Assembly: GCF_029867415.1 (NCBI RefSeq)
Contig: NC_081180.1
Span: forward strand, 24,390,808 to 24,454,807
DNA from: Vicia villosa
Lineage: Eukaryota > Streptophyta > Magnoliopsida > Fabales > Fabaceae
Direction: 5' to 3'
DNA length: 64,000 bases
The position numbers and the translations under genes were made by a program. The notes beneath the pieces were generated by a model. It saw only the letters and a program-made list of their open reading frames with translations, was not told the origin of the DNA and did no database searches. Position 1 is the stretch's first letter, and the number at the start of each line of letters is the position of its first letter. Shown in pieces: positions 45,766 to 56,128 of this stretch.

Positions 45766-48544
45766 CTGCCATTCAAGATTGCAATATTTACACTCAGCTA
45801 ACTACAAGAAACAATTCCTTGCTGCCTACATATGTTTCTTCCCATAGAAAATCACACACTTTTTAAGACAATGTGATTTGCCTCTAGTAGAATTCATGTA
45901 CTTAGTAATGCATTCTTAAAATTCATTTTATGAGTCGACTGTCAATTTTATATAGAACCTTGAAAACTAAGCAACCATTCAATGATAACATTAATTACAA
46001 CCTAATCTAAGAATAAAATCAATTCAAGATAACATGAATTAGGAACTTGTTTCCTCAATATCATTAACTTGCTCAAACCCTAGAGGATAAAATGTGATTG
46101 GCTACATCTCAATGGAAAATTTCTATGCTATAGAATACTGCCTCCAATCAAACTCCATCCAACTCTCCTGAACAGTACCTTTAAGACCGGTTTCCTACAT
46201 TTTTGTTGTCTGCATTGTAAACAAACATTAAATTATCACATTTACAATTACATTACCTTTCAAATAAGCTAAAAGCCACACTAAACATACAGTGAAACCA
46301 AACACTTCCTTATGTACAACGCAACATCAGTAAACTTCACCTTCCTGGATTAGCCATGGGTAATGGATTCAGGGCTTCAAAGCATCAGAGATATGGTAGG
46401 CTAGTAGTGGTATGTTTGAGCTAGAACAAAATAAAAAAATTAGAAAACTCAAATTAAAGTGCTTGTAGAAAACATACTTTAAAGTAAAGTCCTAGTTTCT
46501 CGTTAGATTTGGGATCTCCATAGCAGACAGCAAGCAGTTTTTCTACCTTAAATTCCTCAGAGCCACATGAATCCTTATGAATCCAAGGACACAAACTTTT
46601 TCAACAGCCAGACATTAGAAAATCAAACCACACAACAGAGATCAACTTCACACACATATCAATAATTGAACATATTTCCCTAAATTGAAAAGACGATTCA
46701 ATTCTCTATGCCTGACTGTTAAATTAGGAGGTCGATATTTTGGATTTCACAACATTAATAAACATTTGAAATGTTGACATCAATTGAAAATCAAACCATA
46801 CAATACATAGATCAATTTCACACATATCAATAAGGAACACAATAAAACCCTAACTCATGGCTGATTGAAATGAAATTGCGCTCCCAACAAAGGGAAAACG
46901 CGTAGCGTGCTCATTAGACATTGTCTCCTGCATCATTGCAACTCACATAAGTCAAATCATGATTCTTGAGAATTGAAAAGAACAAAGGAAATCGGGCATA
47001 AAAAAACACAACTTACAGTAGGTGGAGTTGGTTTGACAGAACGATGTGCTCATGTCCTGTCATTTATTTGCAAGATCCATTGCGACATGCGGATGACCAG
47101 TCAACAAAGAAGCTGATCTTTCACTGGTGAGGTAAAAGAATTCCTTGCTGCCAAGACATTTCGATGTTCTGTACAGAGCCGCTTTGGTGATATGGGGTCC
47201 CCATTTTGAGATGAAATTATGAACAAAGAATATGTATTAGGCGTATAAACGAATACGGGAAATGTGTGCGTCGTTTTAGAAAACAGCAACAACTACTCGA
47301 CATGGTATAATCCAACAAAAGCATCCCTAAGAATAAAAAAATATAACCATTAAAATATTAAGCTGCAGACACGTGTCGCCGCTATCCCACTATACTTGTG
47401 GTAAACAATAATGCAATCATCCGGACCTCGTCGACAGTAATTCAAGTGGCCTTGTCATTTCAACATTGAAATTGAAATAACATAACATCAATATTCAATG
47501 CAAAAAACATGTCAGTAACCAAACTAAATTGCTTATGCATCCCTTTGTGGTAGTTGCAGTAGAAGCCTATTAAAAAATAGGCATGTGAATGATCAAAACT
47601 AACTTGCAAACTCCAAACAGTAAACTTAAACAGCAGAAAACCTACATGTTTGAATAATAGCACCAGAAAATTTTACAGTTTCACTAAAGTGAATCTCATT
47701 GAGTTTTCCTTATCACACAATCAACCAAATTATGAGAACTTCCATCATAGAAGAATATAGTTAATAACAGTTTTAACATAGATAGAGAGAATAAAAACAG
47801 GAACCCCATAATTAACTGCTCAAGTGGTTATAGGTTACTCATTAAAGCTTAAAGTTTAACTCAACAAAAATAATTGACATGATAATTATAGATCTTATAA
47901 AATTAAAAAATACAGTGCAAGAGGTAACATTCTTTAATCTTAAAATATGATGAAAGATTGGTGTTCAAAGAGAGTCAAATAAAAGGTACCCGTCGCAGAG
48001 TGTAGCTTATCTTCAACGTGTTCTTCATGGAAGATCAATACAATTAGTTAAACATTGTTTCAAGCAAAATTGGAATTTACTTCAGTACTTTGACATGTAT
48101 GAAAGTCTTCGTCAACGAAAAACCTATCCAAATCTAATGTCGTTGTTTCTATCATCATCTCATGTTCACTCAGATTGAAGAAAACCAAATACAATTCTTC
48201 TGAATACCAATACAACAGCATAATTGTTTATTATTAGACATAGAAAATAAGCATCAAAGCATATACTACAATATAAGCATGTTCTACACTTTGATGTTTT
48301 GATGTGGCAACAAACATTTTCTTCTTGTCGCAACCCATGAACGAATCCCGCTTGAGTTAGCATTAACTGCACGATTGCCAATTTGTATTATGAGTAATAG
48401 AAACAAAAAACAACAATTCTCCATAGCAACACAGAAATCCAAAAAGAATATAAAAGTCACAAAAATATCCATAAGAAACCAAGTAAACAAAACCCAGAAA
48501 TTTCCTTCTCAAAACACATAACCCAAGGCGATCTAACCGAAAAG

Positions 48545-48900
48545 GCGACACATATAAAGACAATCTTCTTGTCAATAAGCTCTGGATGAATCTTAATAAC
48601 CTACAACATACATTCAAATCTCCAAAATCAAACATGACCCTAAAAATATGAACACTCACACAAAAAACAATTAAAAAAACTTACAATATCTCCGGCTATG
48701 TAAAACCTTTGAGCGGTAAACAAATAGATCTTTGTCTTCAGATTCGAAGAACTCGATAATCCTGACAATAAAATCAGGTTTATCATCTTCAGCCTAAAAC
48801 AACATTATTTAGAAAACCAACACCGTAAGAAAACCATCAATCAACAAAACATATAAAACCCTCAAACCCTAAATCTTCAACATTAAACATACCTTGAGGC
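48545..48900 (-). pseudogene. Captured BAH-domain exons of a chromomethylase-like DNA methyltransferase
   Basis: An exon end at 48893 (STDVAICLK, donor GT) is followed by an exon at 48793-48685 (AEDDKPDFIVRIIEFFESED, then after a one-base frameshift near 48720 FTAQRFYIAGDIV) and an exon from 48600 (VIKIHPELIDKKIVFIC). The order KPDFI-RI-EFFE, FTAQ-FY, DTVI, LIDKKRVF matches the BAH domain of plant CMT-type methyltransferases, which bind H3K9me2. The catalytic domain is not present. It is the most 5' of the recognised captured fragments in the Helitron. Confidence 0.65.
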
Positions 48901-49382
48901 AAATAGCGACGTCGGTGGAAAAATATGTAGTGGAATAGAACCGGTGGGCGAAGGAGTATTAGGTAGAAGTGAAGTGGTTTTGATGTCGGAGCAGCGGTAG
49001 AAACACACTGTGTTATGTTAGGCTATGAGAGCGGTGGTGCTGTTGTCGGGTGTCATAGGGGGTTTGATCTCTCAAAAAGTTAGGTTTAATTAGGTTTAAT
49101 GTGGTGAGGAGGAAGAAGAATAGGGGTAAGGAAGAAGAAGGTAAAGTCGTAAGCAAGAGAGATAGAGAGAGAAAAAGGACGAGGTCGAGAAAGAGAAGGT
49201 ACACAGATTAATGAGTGAGAAACTGTTTTTGAATTTGGAAGAGAAACAGTTTGTGAAACTCTCCTAGAAGGAGTTGTTGTAAAACAGAGTGCTGAATGCT
49301 TAAGCTATACACGTGGCTTAATATTGGGCAAGAAGGGCATTTTTTGGTTTTTCAAGATCAGTTAACTTTCTTATATTGTAGA

Positions 49383-50388
49383 TAGGGGTGTAATCGGATC
49401 GGTTTGGACCGGTTTTTGATCAAAAAAAGGTCCGAACCAATGATATTTCTATCGGTTTGGTTTGGTTCGGTTTTCAACATTTTTCAAAAATGGAACCGAA
49501 CCAAACTAACTGGTTTGGTTCGGTTTGGTTTGGGTTGGTTGATCGGTTTACAATGTTTATTTTTTAAAAATATTATATTCATCTGTCTATTCTCCATTAT
49601 CGTGTTTTTTTTGTGTATTTTATGCTATTATTTTTTAAAATAATACATTTCATGTTATATTTTTTCATACAAATTACAAGTTGCTCTTATTCCATATGAA
49701 ATAGTGACATGATTTCCATTGCATCATAAAATAAGTTCACTCAAATATAAAAGTTAACACTTAACATCAGAATCTTGAAAAGGGATTTCAAAGCTTAACA
49801 TATAGAATATAACAAAACACACATCCATTAGTACGTTTCACATCTCAGACACGAATCAAAACTATTTTGTAACAAGACTTGAATGAATTTTGTTGAAGAA
49901 GAAAAAAAGGTACAAAAATATATGAAAATTAACAAAGAGAACTTGAACACGGAGAAGACCATCATATCATATCAGAATGACGGTAGTGAAAGGAACAATG
50001 GTTGTGGGCAGCAAGAGCAACAGTTATGTGAAAGCATATTTTTTGTGACTTATGGTTTCTAGTTTCTATGCTTTAGAGTTTGGTTCTAGGTGCATGTTTT
50101 GCTTAAAGGAAGGAAGTGTAAACAAAGATGGATAATAGTTGGACCGATTAAAAATTTGAGCTTAATGATGGATTGAATAAAATATTTAGAGCGTCATTAT
50201 TTCCTTTGGTTCGGTTTATCGGTTTGGCGGTTCCTAAAAACTAGAACCAAGAACCGAACCAAACCACATCGGTTTTTATTGGTTTGGTTCGGTTTTTGAA
50301 CCAGTCCAATAATAATCGGTTTTATTTCGGTTTGGTTTGGATTGGATTGTCGGTTTAATCGGATTATTTTGATCCGCTTACACCCCTA
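49383..50388. mobile_element. hAT-like element (TAGGGGTG family) inserted at the Helitron 5' end
   Basis: Starts TAGGGGTGTAATCGGATCGG; the reverse-complemented right end reads TAGGGGTGTAAGCGGATCAA. Subterminal GGTTTGGTTCGGTTTG-like repeats lie on both sides. An exact 8-bp duplication ATTGTAGA flanks it (49375-49382 and 50389-50396). Same family as 3279-4495. The interior has no transposase frame. Confidence 0.9.
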
Positions 50389-50441
50389 ATTGTAGATAAA
50401 AGTGAAAATCGCTATAGAACCAATAGCATATTTAACCTTAA

Positions 50442-50739
50442 AAAAAACTATATCGATGTTGCAATGCATAAGCGACCTAGCAGCCACCATTGTAATCCAA
50501 ACACGCCGGTTGTTATTGTGATTTTTCATTTCTTCTTAGCCACCCTTCTTCCATCATTGTAGCAGGCGCGCGGCAGTTACACGCGCTGCGCCGAGCATCT
50601 CCGTAGAAGCCAGCGGCCGTCCCCTCCGTGCGGCCCCGATCCCCACACAATCGGCCGCGATTAACTGTCTAATTTTGAAATGCAGTAGATGGTATACATT
50701 TGACCTGTTCAGTTAAATTTCAAGAATTTAGCTACTGAC
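50442..50739 (+). promoter_or_regulatory. Presumed promoter/5' leader of the PPR gene
   Basis: Between the mobile DNA and the PPR start codon lies a short, unusually GC-rich stretch for this window (50560-50660, GGCAGTTACACGCGCTGCGC and following). No TATA box was placed with confidence. The Helitron and hAT end less than 350 bp upstream of the start codon. Confidence 0.4.
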
Positions 50740-52527
50740 ATGAATAAGGGTAAACATTCTCTGAAATGGGTTCTCTTGGATTTAATAGAGAGGTGCAACG
50801 ATTTGAGATCCTTCAAGCAAATCCATGCACAGCTCTTGACTTCTACCCTTGTCACCAACGACTTGGTTGTCCCCAAAGTGGCAAACTTTTTCGGGAAACA
50901 TGTCACTGATATTCATTACCCTTGCAATTTCTTGAAGCAATTTGATTGGAGCTTGAGCTCTTTCCCTTGCAATTTGATAATTTCTGGCTATGGTTCTGGT
51001 CGCTTACCTTGGGCTGCAATCCTAGTTTATAGATGGTGTTTCCGTAATGGGTTTGTGCCTGATGTGTATACTGTCCCGGCAATTTTGAAATCATGTGCTA
51101 AGTTTTCTGGTATTGCGGAGGTTAGACAGTTTCATACGTTGGCTGTTAAGTCTGGCCTGTGGTGTGATCTTTTTGTGCAAAACTCTCTTGTTCATGTTTA
51201 TAGTATTTGTGGGGATAATGTAGATGCTGGTAAGGTGTTTGATGTTATGCTTGTGAGAGATGTGGTCTCTTGGACTGGTTTGATATCTGGGTATGTGAAG
51301 GCTGGGTTGTTTAATGATGCGGTTGAATTGTTTTTAAGAATGGATGTGGTGCCTAATGTAGCAACGTTTGTTAGCATTTTTGGGGCATGTGGGAAATTGG
51401 GTTGGTTGAAATTGGGGAAGAGGGTTCATGGGTTGGTTTGTAAATATCCGCATGGAAAGGAGTTGGTGGTGAGGAATACTGTGATAGATATGTATATGAA
51501 GTGCGAGTCTGTCTCTGATGCAAAACAGTTGTTTGATGAGATCCTTGAAAAGGACATTGTTTCTTGGACTATTATGCTAAGTGGATTGGTGCAATGCCAG
51601 TGTCCACAGGAGTCACTTGATTTGTTCGGTGAAATGCGGGATTCTGGTTTTGAGCCTGATGGGGTTATACTAACCAGTGTGCTTTCTGCTTGTGCTAGTC
51701 TTGGGCTTCTTGATTATGGAAAATGGGTTCATGAATACATTGATAGTAGACATATCAAATGGGATGTTTATTTAGGAACATCATTGGTTGACATGTATGC
51801 AAAATGTGGTTGTATAGAGATGGCTCAATATGTCTTCAATTTGTTGCCTTCTAAGAATATCCGTACTTGGAATGCCTATATTGGTGGTCTAGCAATAAAT
51901 GGACATGGAAAAGAAGCACTAAAACAATTTGCATATTTGGTTGAATCCGGTACAAGGCCTAATGAGGTTACATTTCTAGCTGTTTTCACGGCTTGCTGCC
52001 ATTCTGGCTTGGTTGATGAAGGTCGTAGCTATTTCAATCAGATGATAAGTCCCCCCTACAATATTTCTCCCTTGTTAGAACACTATGGATGTATGGTTGA
52101 TTTGCTCTGCAGGGCTGAATTGATGGGGGAAGCTATGGAGTTGATAAAGAAAATGCCCATGCCACCAGATGTGCAGATCCTAGGTGCTCTTTTGAGCGCC
52201 TCCAATACATATGGAAATGTCAAATTAACCCCAACAATGTTGAAGTCACTTCCAAAATTTAAATGCCAAGAGAGTGGTGTGTACGTGCTTCTGTCTAATC
52301 TATATGCAACTGACAAGAAATGGGCGGAAGTAAGGAATATTAGGAGGATGATGAAGGAGAAAGGAATATCCAAGGCTCCAGGTTCTAGCCTTATAAGGGT
52401 GGATGGTAAGAGTCATAAATTTTTAGTTGGAGATAACAGCCATCCTCAAAGTAAGGATATTCACATTCTATTAAACAACCTTGCCAATCAAACCTATCTT
52501 GAGGGTCCTATTGATACCCTCTCTTGA
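50740..52527 (+). CDS. PLS-class pentatricopeptide repeat protein, E/E+ subgroup
   Basis: Single-exon gene of 595 codons, like most PPR genes. It begins with an IERCNDLRSFKQIHAQLLTS segment, followed by tandem PPR motifs of P, L and S types (for example VVSWTGLISGYVKAGLFNDA, VVRNTVIDMYMKCESVSDAK, VILTSVLSACASLGLLDYGK, LGTSLVDMYAKCGCIEMAQY). The end has E and E+ motifs (HYGCMVDLLCRAELMGEAME, YVLLSNLYATDKKW, KAPGSSLIRVDGK). A C-terminal DYW deaminase domain is absent, so if it is an RNA editing factor it would rely on a partner. From memory the layout resembles the Arabidopsis protein At4g38010. PLS-class proteins usually act in mitochondria or chloroplasts on organelle transcripts; the start has no obvious transit peptide and targeting cannot be decided. 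The start codon is the first Met of the frame. Confidence 0.92.
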   Translation: MNKGKHSLKWVLLDLIERCNDLRSFKQIHAQLLTSTLVTNDLVVPKVANFFGKHVTDIHYPCNFLKQFDWSLSSFPCNLIISGYGSGRLPWAAILVYRWCFRNGFVPDVYTVPAILKSCAKFSGIAEVRQFHTLAVKSGLWCDLFVQNSLVHVYSICGDNVDAGKVFDVMLVRDVVSWTGLISGYVKAGLFNDAVELFLRMDVVPNVATFVSIFGACGKLGWLKLGKRVHGLVCKYPHGKELVVRNTVIDMYMKCESVSDAKQLFDEILEKDIVSWTIMLSGLVQCQCPQESLDLFGEMRDSGFEPDGVILTSVLSACASLGLLDYGKWVHEYIDSRHIKWDVYLGTSLVDMYAKCGCIEMAQYVFNLLPSKNIRTWNAYIGGLAINGHGKEALKQFAYLVESGTRPNEVTFLAVFTACCHSGLVDEGRSYFNQMISPPYNISPLLEHYGCMVDLLCRAELMGEAMELIKKMPMPPDVQILGALLSASNTYGNVKLTPTMLKSLPKFKCQESGVYVLLSNLYATDKKWAEVRNIRRMMKEKGISKAPGSSLIRVDGKSHKFLVGDNSHPQSKDIHILLNNLANQTYLEGPIDTLS

Positions 52528-54001
52528 TCAAACAACCGCATCGAGATGAGAGTAGCTATTGTTCCTCATAAAAAAAGATGTTTGGTTTAAACTGCAGCTA
52601 TGGAACGCGTCAATTCATCAACAATGTGGTCATTATAGCAAAGGTTCATATGAACATCAGATAGTGTTGGTCTTATTGGTATACAACTTTGGAGAGCAAT
52701 TTATGTATAGAATCAATTGTCTCAGGAGATGTTCCCAAAATTATTTTAGGATATCTTGCTGGAGCTCGGGCATGCTAAATATTTACCAACGACATTTTAT
52801 TCTGTTAAATCCAGCACATATTGAACCGAAATGTGGGAGGCAAGGATACATGTGTTATAGAGTGCTAACGTGAAGAAACAAATTCTACAATTGGGTCATT
52901 ATATTGCTGAAATGGTAAGCTCCACTCAAAAGTCAGAATTATCTTGATAAAAACTCCTTAAATTATAGGATATATATTAACTTATTATAAGATTAAATCT
53001 GACAATTACAATTTAATCATGTGGAACATCTTATGTTTTAATGATAAAGTGTCTATTTGTAAGATTGATGAAAACCAGAAATGCTAGATTTTTCAGCTCC
53101 ATATGAAGTTCCTCTCGCCTTCATCAAAAACCTTTTTGGAATTCTTTTATCTAAGTACACTGTTGCTTCATGCCTTGTTTGTTTATTTTGTGGTTTTGCA
53201 ATGTAATATCAACTATGGGGTTGTTTATTCATTAATATTTCAAACTTTGAATCCAAACTTGCTTATTTTGTGGCTTTTTAAACTGGATTTTATTTACTTC
53301 TGATAGCTGTTGATTCTGATATGTTATATAGGTTTCAAGATATTGGATGAAGAGGCCTATGCAATGCAATATGCAGCTCTTCCATCAACAGACTCATAAC
53401 CATGCAATGCATTGACCATAATATGCAGCTCTTCCACCAACAGACTCATAACCGCAAAGAACCATGCCTCTATGCCTCTGTTCTGATAAACATTGACCAT
53501 ATACGAGATGATTGTCAAAATTCCATTTTCCTCGTCCATGGTTTCGTCTGAGCACAGGTCTGTAATGATATTATTTTGTTTGATAGTTTTCTTAACTGAT
53601 GTTTATAGCACGAGTTCAGTTATTTGCTTTCTGTTTTGTTCATTTTCTTCACGATTATATGAATTAATTAGTGACTAGTAAACCTCAACAACTTTTTGGG
53701 AACAATATATTTGGATTGAAATAGCTGCTATAGCAGCAGCATGCCATGTTTTGCTCGAACATTGTTGATATCCACTGCTTATTGTCTCACTCAAAAAAGA
53801 AAGGACCAACATCAAATTCAATTGATTATCAACTTATGAGGCCATCCTGCTCTTTTTTGTGGCATGTGATTGATAGGAACCACGTGACTAGTAGTGAAGC
53901 TAACTTACCTCTCATGCATCATAACAATCATGGGCCAAAGATATGGAGAGCATATTCTAGAAGGGACAAAAAAGGGAATTGAGGGGAAATGAGGACTGAT
54001 T
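52528..54001. other. 3' flank of the PPR gene and unassigned DNA
   Basis: 52528-52900 is probably 3' UTR. A 52-bp tandem duplication (53369-53420 and 53421-53453 on, ATATGCAGCTCTTCCATCAA) lies in a minus-strand frame (53357-53539) of unknown nature. No further gene is supported. Confidence 0.45.
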
Positions 54002-54221
54002 CTGTTAGAAAGTTGAGGTGAGCGAATGATTGTAATGGTTTCACATTATAAGGAATAGAAGAGAGGATTACCTTATAAGAATTAAGTTAGATATGAATAG
54101 GAGGCTTTAGCCACCTATATAGGAGATTGGCTCTGTGTCAGATTCAAGGTCATTTCTCTTTCTGGATTTCCATTTTTATCATCTCTGTTCTGTGTTTGTT
54201 TTTACTTTGGGTTACTAACAG
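54002..54221. mobile_element. Probable solo LTR, about 220 bp
   Basis: The segment runs CTGTTAGAAAG...GTTACTAACAG with the 5-bp duplication TGATT on both sides (53997-54001 and 54222-54226). The core is TG...CA with short inverted ends, and it has an internal TATATAGG near 54116. Size fits a small copia or TRIM LTR. Confidence 0.6.
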
Positions 54222-54710
54222 TGATTTACTCTCCCATTGCGTTTTTACCTAAAATTGTTTGGTTTTCTGCTCAGGTAATCGCTTGTGGCTAAAGATGAAA
54301 ATTGAAGTCAAGCAATGTTAGGTGCGGTGATAATCTTTGTCTTGAAGGTTTAGTATTACTACTATTACCGGAGATATTTCTGTTTCATGAACTTCACTAA
54401 TTTCTTTAATAAATTCTGAAACTTTTGTTTTTCTCATCTTAGCATTAAGAGAGAATGAGTTACAATCAAATCTAAAACAGAGGAAGAAATAACAACTTAA
54501 ACCAACAATAATAACTATAACTTGAATTTTCGAGTTTGTACAATGTATGATCGATCATTGTGGAAGAATCTAAAATAGAGCAAGAAAAAATAACTTGAAA
54601 CAAAAATATTTAACTAAGCTTGAACTAATCTTTTTTGAGTTTGTACATGATTTTTTGAAGTTTCCTATTCTTATGCTAACTTGTTCTCGTATCCTATATT
54701 CTTTTTATAA
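54222..54710. other. Intergenic DNA between convergent genes
   Basis: No gene is seen. The right part should include the 3' UTR of the minus-strand F-box gene. Confidence 0.5.
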
Positions 54711-55472
54711 TCAGATGCGAAATATGTTGGCAAATAAACCTAATTCATGATTCCCGTCGCAATATTTGCATGAAAAACCTACACCGTCATTATCAACTTC
54801 ATCAGCAGACCATGTTGAATGTCTCTTCAACTTCTCTGTTCCACCACATGTGTCAGAACAGCAACACGAAGACAGATTTTGAACCACCACATGATTTTTC
54901 AACCACATGCTTTTAATAAAAGACTTCACCCTCTTTCTACATCTTGCAACCATACGATTGCACGTGGAATTTTTCAATTCACCAAAGAGATCAAAACCAA
55001 GTTCTCTTCCTCCTTCATCATCTTCACAATTAGCCATCAAAAGCATAGAATAAACATATTTAGCTTCAAGATGACCCTCTAATGCAGCCTTTTTCAATTT
55101 CTCAAAACCTAAATCCACCATTGAAGTACTAAAATATTGCACCATTCCTTCACGATAAAGAATCTCCAAATTATCATTCTCTCTACAACGTCTCAAGAAA
55201 GAGGTTTCTTTTTCATCCGTGAACCATGGAAGTGGAATCAAAGCAAAGTTTTCCATAGATGCATGTTGATAAACGTAACCATCCTCAGAAGCATCAAGAA
55301 AATCTTTGCAAGTTAATTTCATTTGGCAGAGATCAGCCATTGATTGTGATGCAACCTTTCCAACAATCTCCACCAATAATTCTTTTGGAAGAGTTTTTAC
55401 GATATTGATGGGAGAAGCATTGTTTTTCTTCTTCAGTTTATTAATTTCCTTCTTCGCTCTTAACAAAGCCAT
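54711..55472 (-). CDS. F-box protein of the At1g67623/At2g35280-like family
   Basis: Single exon, 253 codons. A basic N-terminus (MALLRAKKEINKLKKKNN) precedes an F-box at about residues 27-70 (LPKELLVEIVGKVASQSMAD, LCQMKLTCKDFLDAS). Then comes a Sel1-like helical stretch (FEKLKKAALEGHLEAKYVYS...) and a Cys-rich C-terminus (SSCCCSDTCGG...FSCKYCDGNHELGLF). F-box proteins recruit targets to SCF (SKP1-cullin) ubiquitin ligases; targets of this subfamily are unknown. The arrangement of F-box, single Sel1-like unit and Cys/His tail is that of a family strongly expanded in legumes. The start is the first Met after the TATA box. Confidence 0.82.
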   Translation of the reverse strand: MALLRAKKEINKLKKKNNASPINIVKTLPKELLVEIVGKVASQSMADLCQMKLTCKDFLDASEDGYVYQHASMENFALIPLPWFTDEKETSFLRRCRENDNLEILYREGMVQYFSTSMVDLGFEKLKKAALEGHLEAKYVYSMLLMANCEDDEGGRELGFDLFGELKNSTCNRMVARCRKRVKSFIKSMWLKNHVVVQNLSSCCCSDTCGGTEKLKRHSTWSADEVDNDGVGFSCKYCDGNHELGLFANIFRI

Positions 55473-55530
55473 TTCATTAAACCTTGTATTTGGTTCTTTC
55501 TCTGATATAAAAACGAAAGGACCAACTTCA

Positions 55531-55537
55531 ATTTATA
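55531..55537 (-). promoter_or_regulatory. TATA box of the F-box gene
   Basis: The minus strand reads CCCTATAAATTGAAG; TATAAAT lies about 60 bp upstream of the start codon, a normal distance with a short leader. Confidence 0.6.
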
Positions 55538-56128
55538 GGGCTGATTAATAAGACTCCCGAATTAAATAAGATATAATTTGATTTTTTTTTAATGGTTACC
55601 TATTTTTGTGGTTCGAATCCCAACTGGTGTAATGTTTCAAAATTAAATTAGTAAAACAATTTTATACCTTGTTTGTTTGAGGTACATTGATTTTATACTT
55701 TGTTTGTTGGAGAGGAATAAAGAAAAAAATAATGATGATCAAAGTGTAGGTATATTTGAAAAATTACTTAGTATAAAATTTTTTGAAAAATTAATTAGTT
55801 TCTATTTTCTCCGACAAATTTCTCATGATAATAATGGAAAAAAGAGCCCAATTCCATTAAATATACTATTATTATTAATTATTATTACGATACATTAGTT
55901 TATTTATTAAATAATATTTTAAGTAATTTAAAAAAAAATCTAAACTTTTAAACTAATTTGCATTATTTATGTAAAAAGTGAATTGATGGCGGTTGGACAG
56001 AGTCAAATGAAAAAGTAGCCGCCAACGCGTCAAAATGGGTTTGTGACTTTATGTTAGGCCTTTGTTTGGATTTTTCTAAACCCACATTAACTGATTCTGG
56101 AATTCGGTAGTAGGGTGGTGGAGTGAAG
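55538..56128. promoter_or_regulatory. Shared upstream region of the divergent F-box and AlaX-like genes
   Basis: About 650 bp separate the two start codons. The DNA is AT-rich with a run of T near 55580. No motif beyond the F-box TATA element was placed with confidence. Confidence 0.4.

Larger units (their letters stand above)
41793..50396 (-). mobile_element. Large non-autonomous Helitron carrying fragments of several host genes
   Basis: Minus-strand reading. The 5' end is TCTACAATATAAGAAAGTTA, starting at 49382 and, after a later hAT insertion, duplicated so that the outermost TC is at 50396. The 3' end is a 10-bp stem with a 4-nt loop (41824-41801, ATACCCGTGC...GCACGGGTAT), CACA, then CTAG (41796-41793). 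Host A (50397 complement) and T (41792 complement) flank it, and the Mutator-like target is continuous across the junction. Without the hAT it is about 7.6 kb. No Rep/helicase is encoded. It holds exon-like pieces of a chromomethylase, a CDKE kinase and an NADPH oxidase, all in its own orientation, plus exon-like stretches not identified (about 42830-43200, 43680-43980, 46880-47230, 48130-48185). Confidence 0.85.

Noticed and set aside
55610..55620. GGTTCGAATCC, like a tRNA T-loop / SINE B box
   Set aside because: The flanking bases do not form a T-stem and no matching A box or acceptor stem is seen at tRNA spacing.
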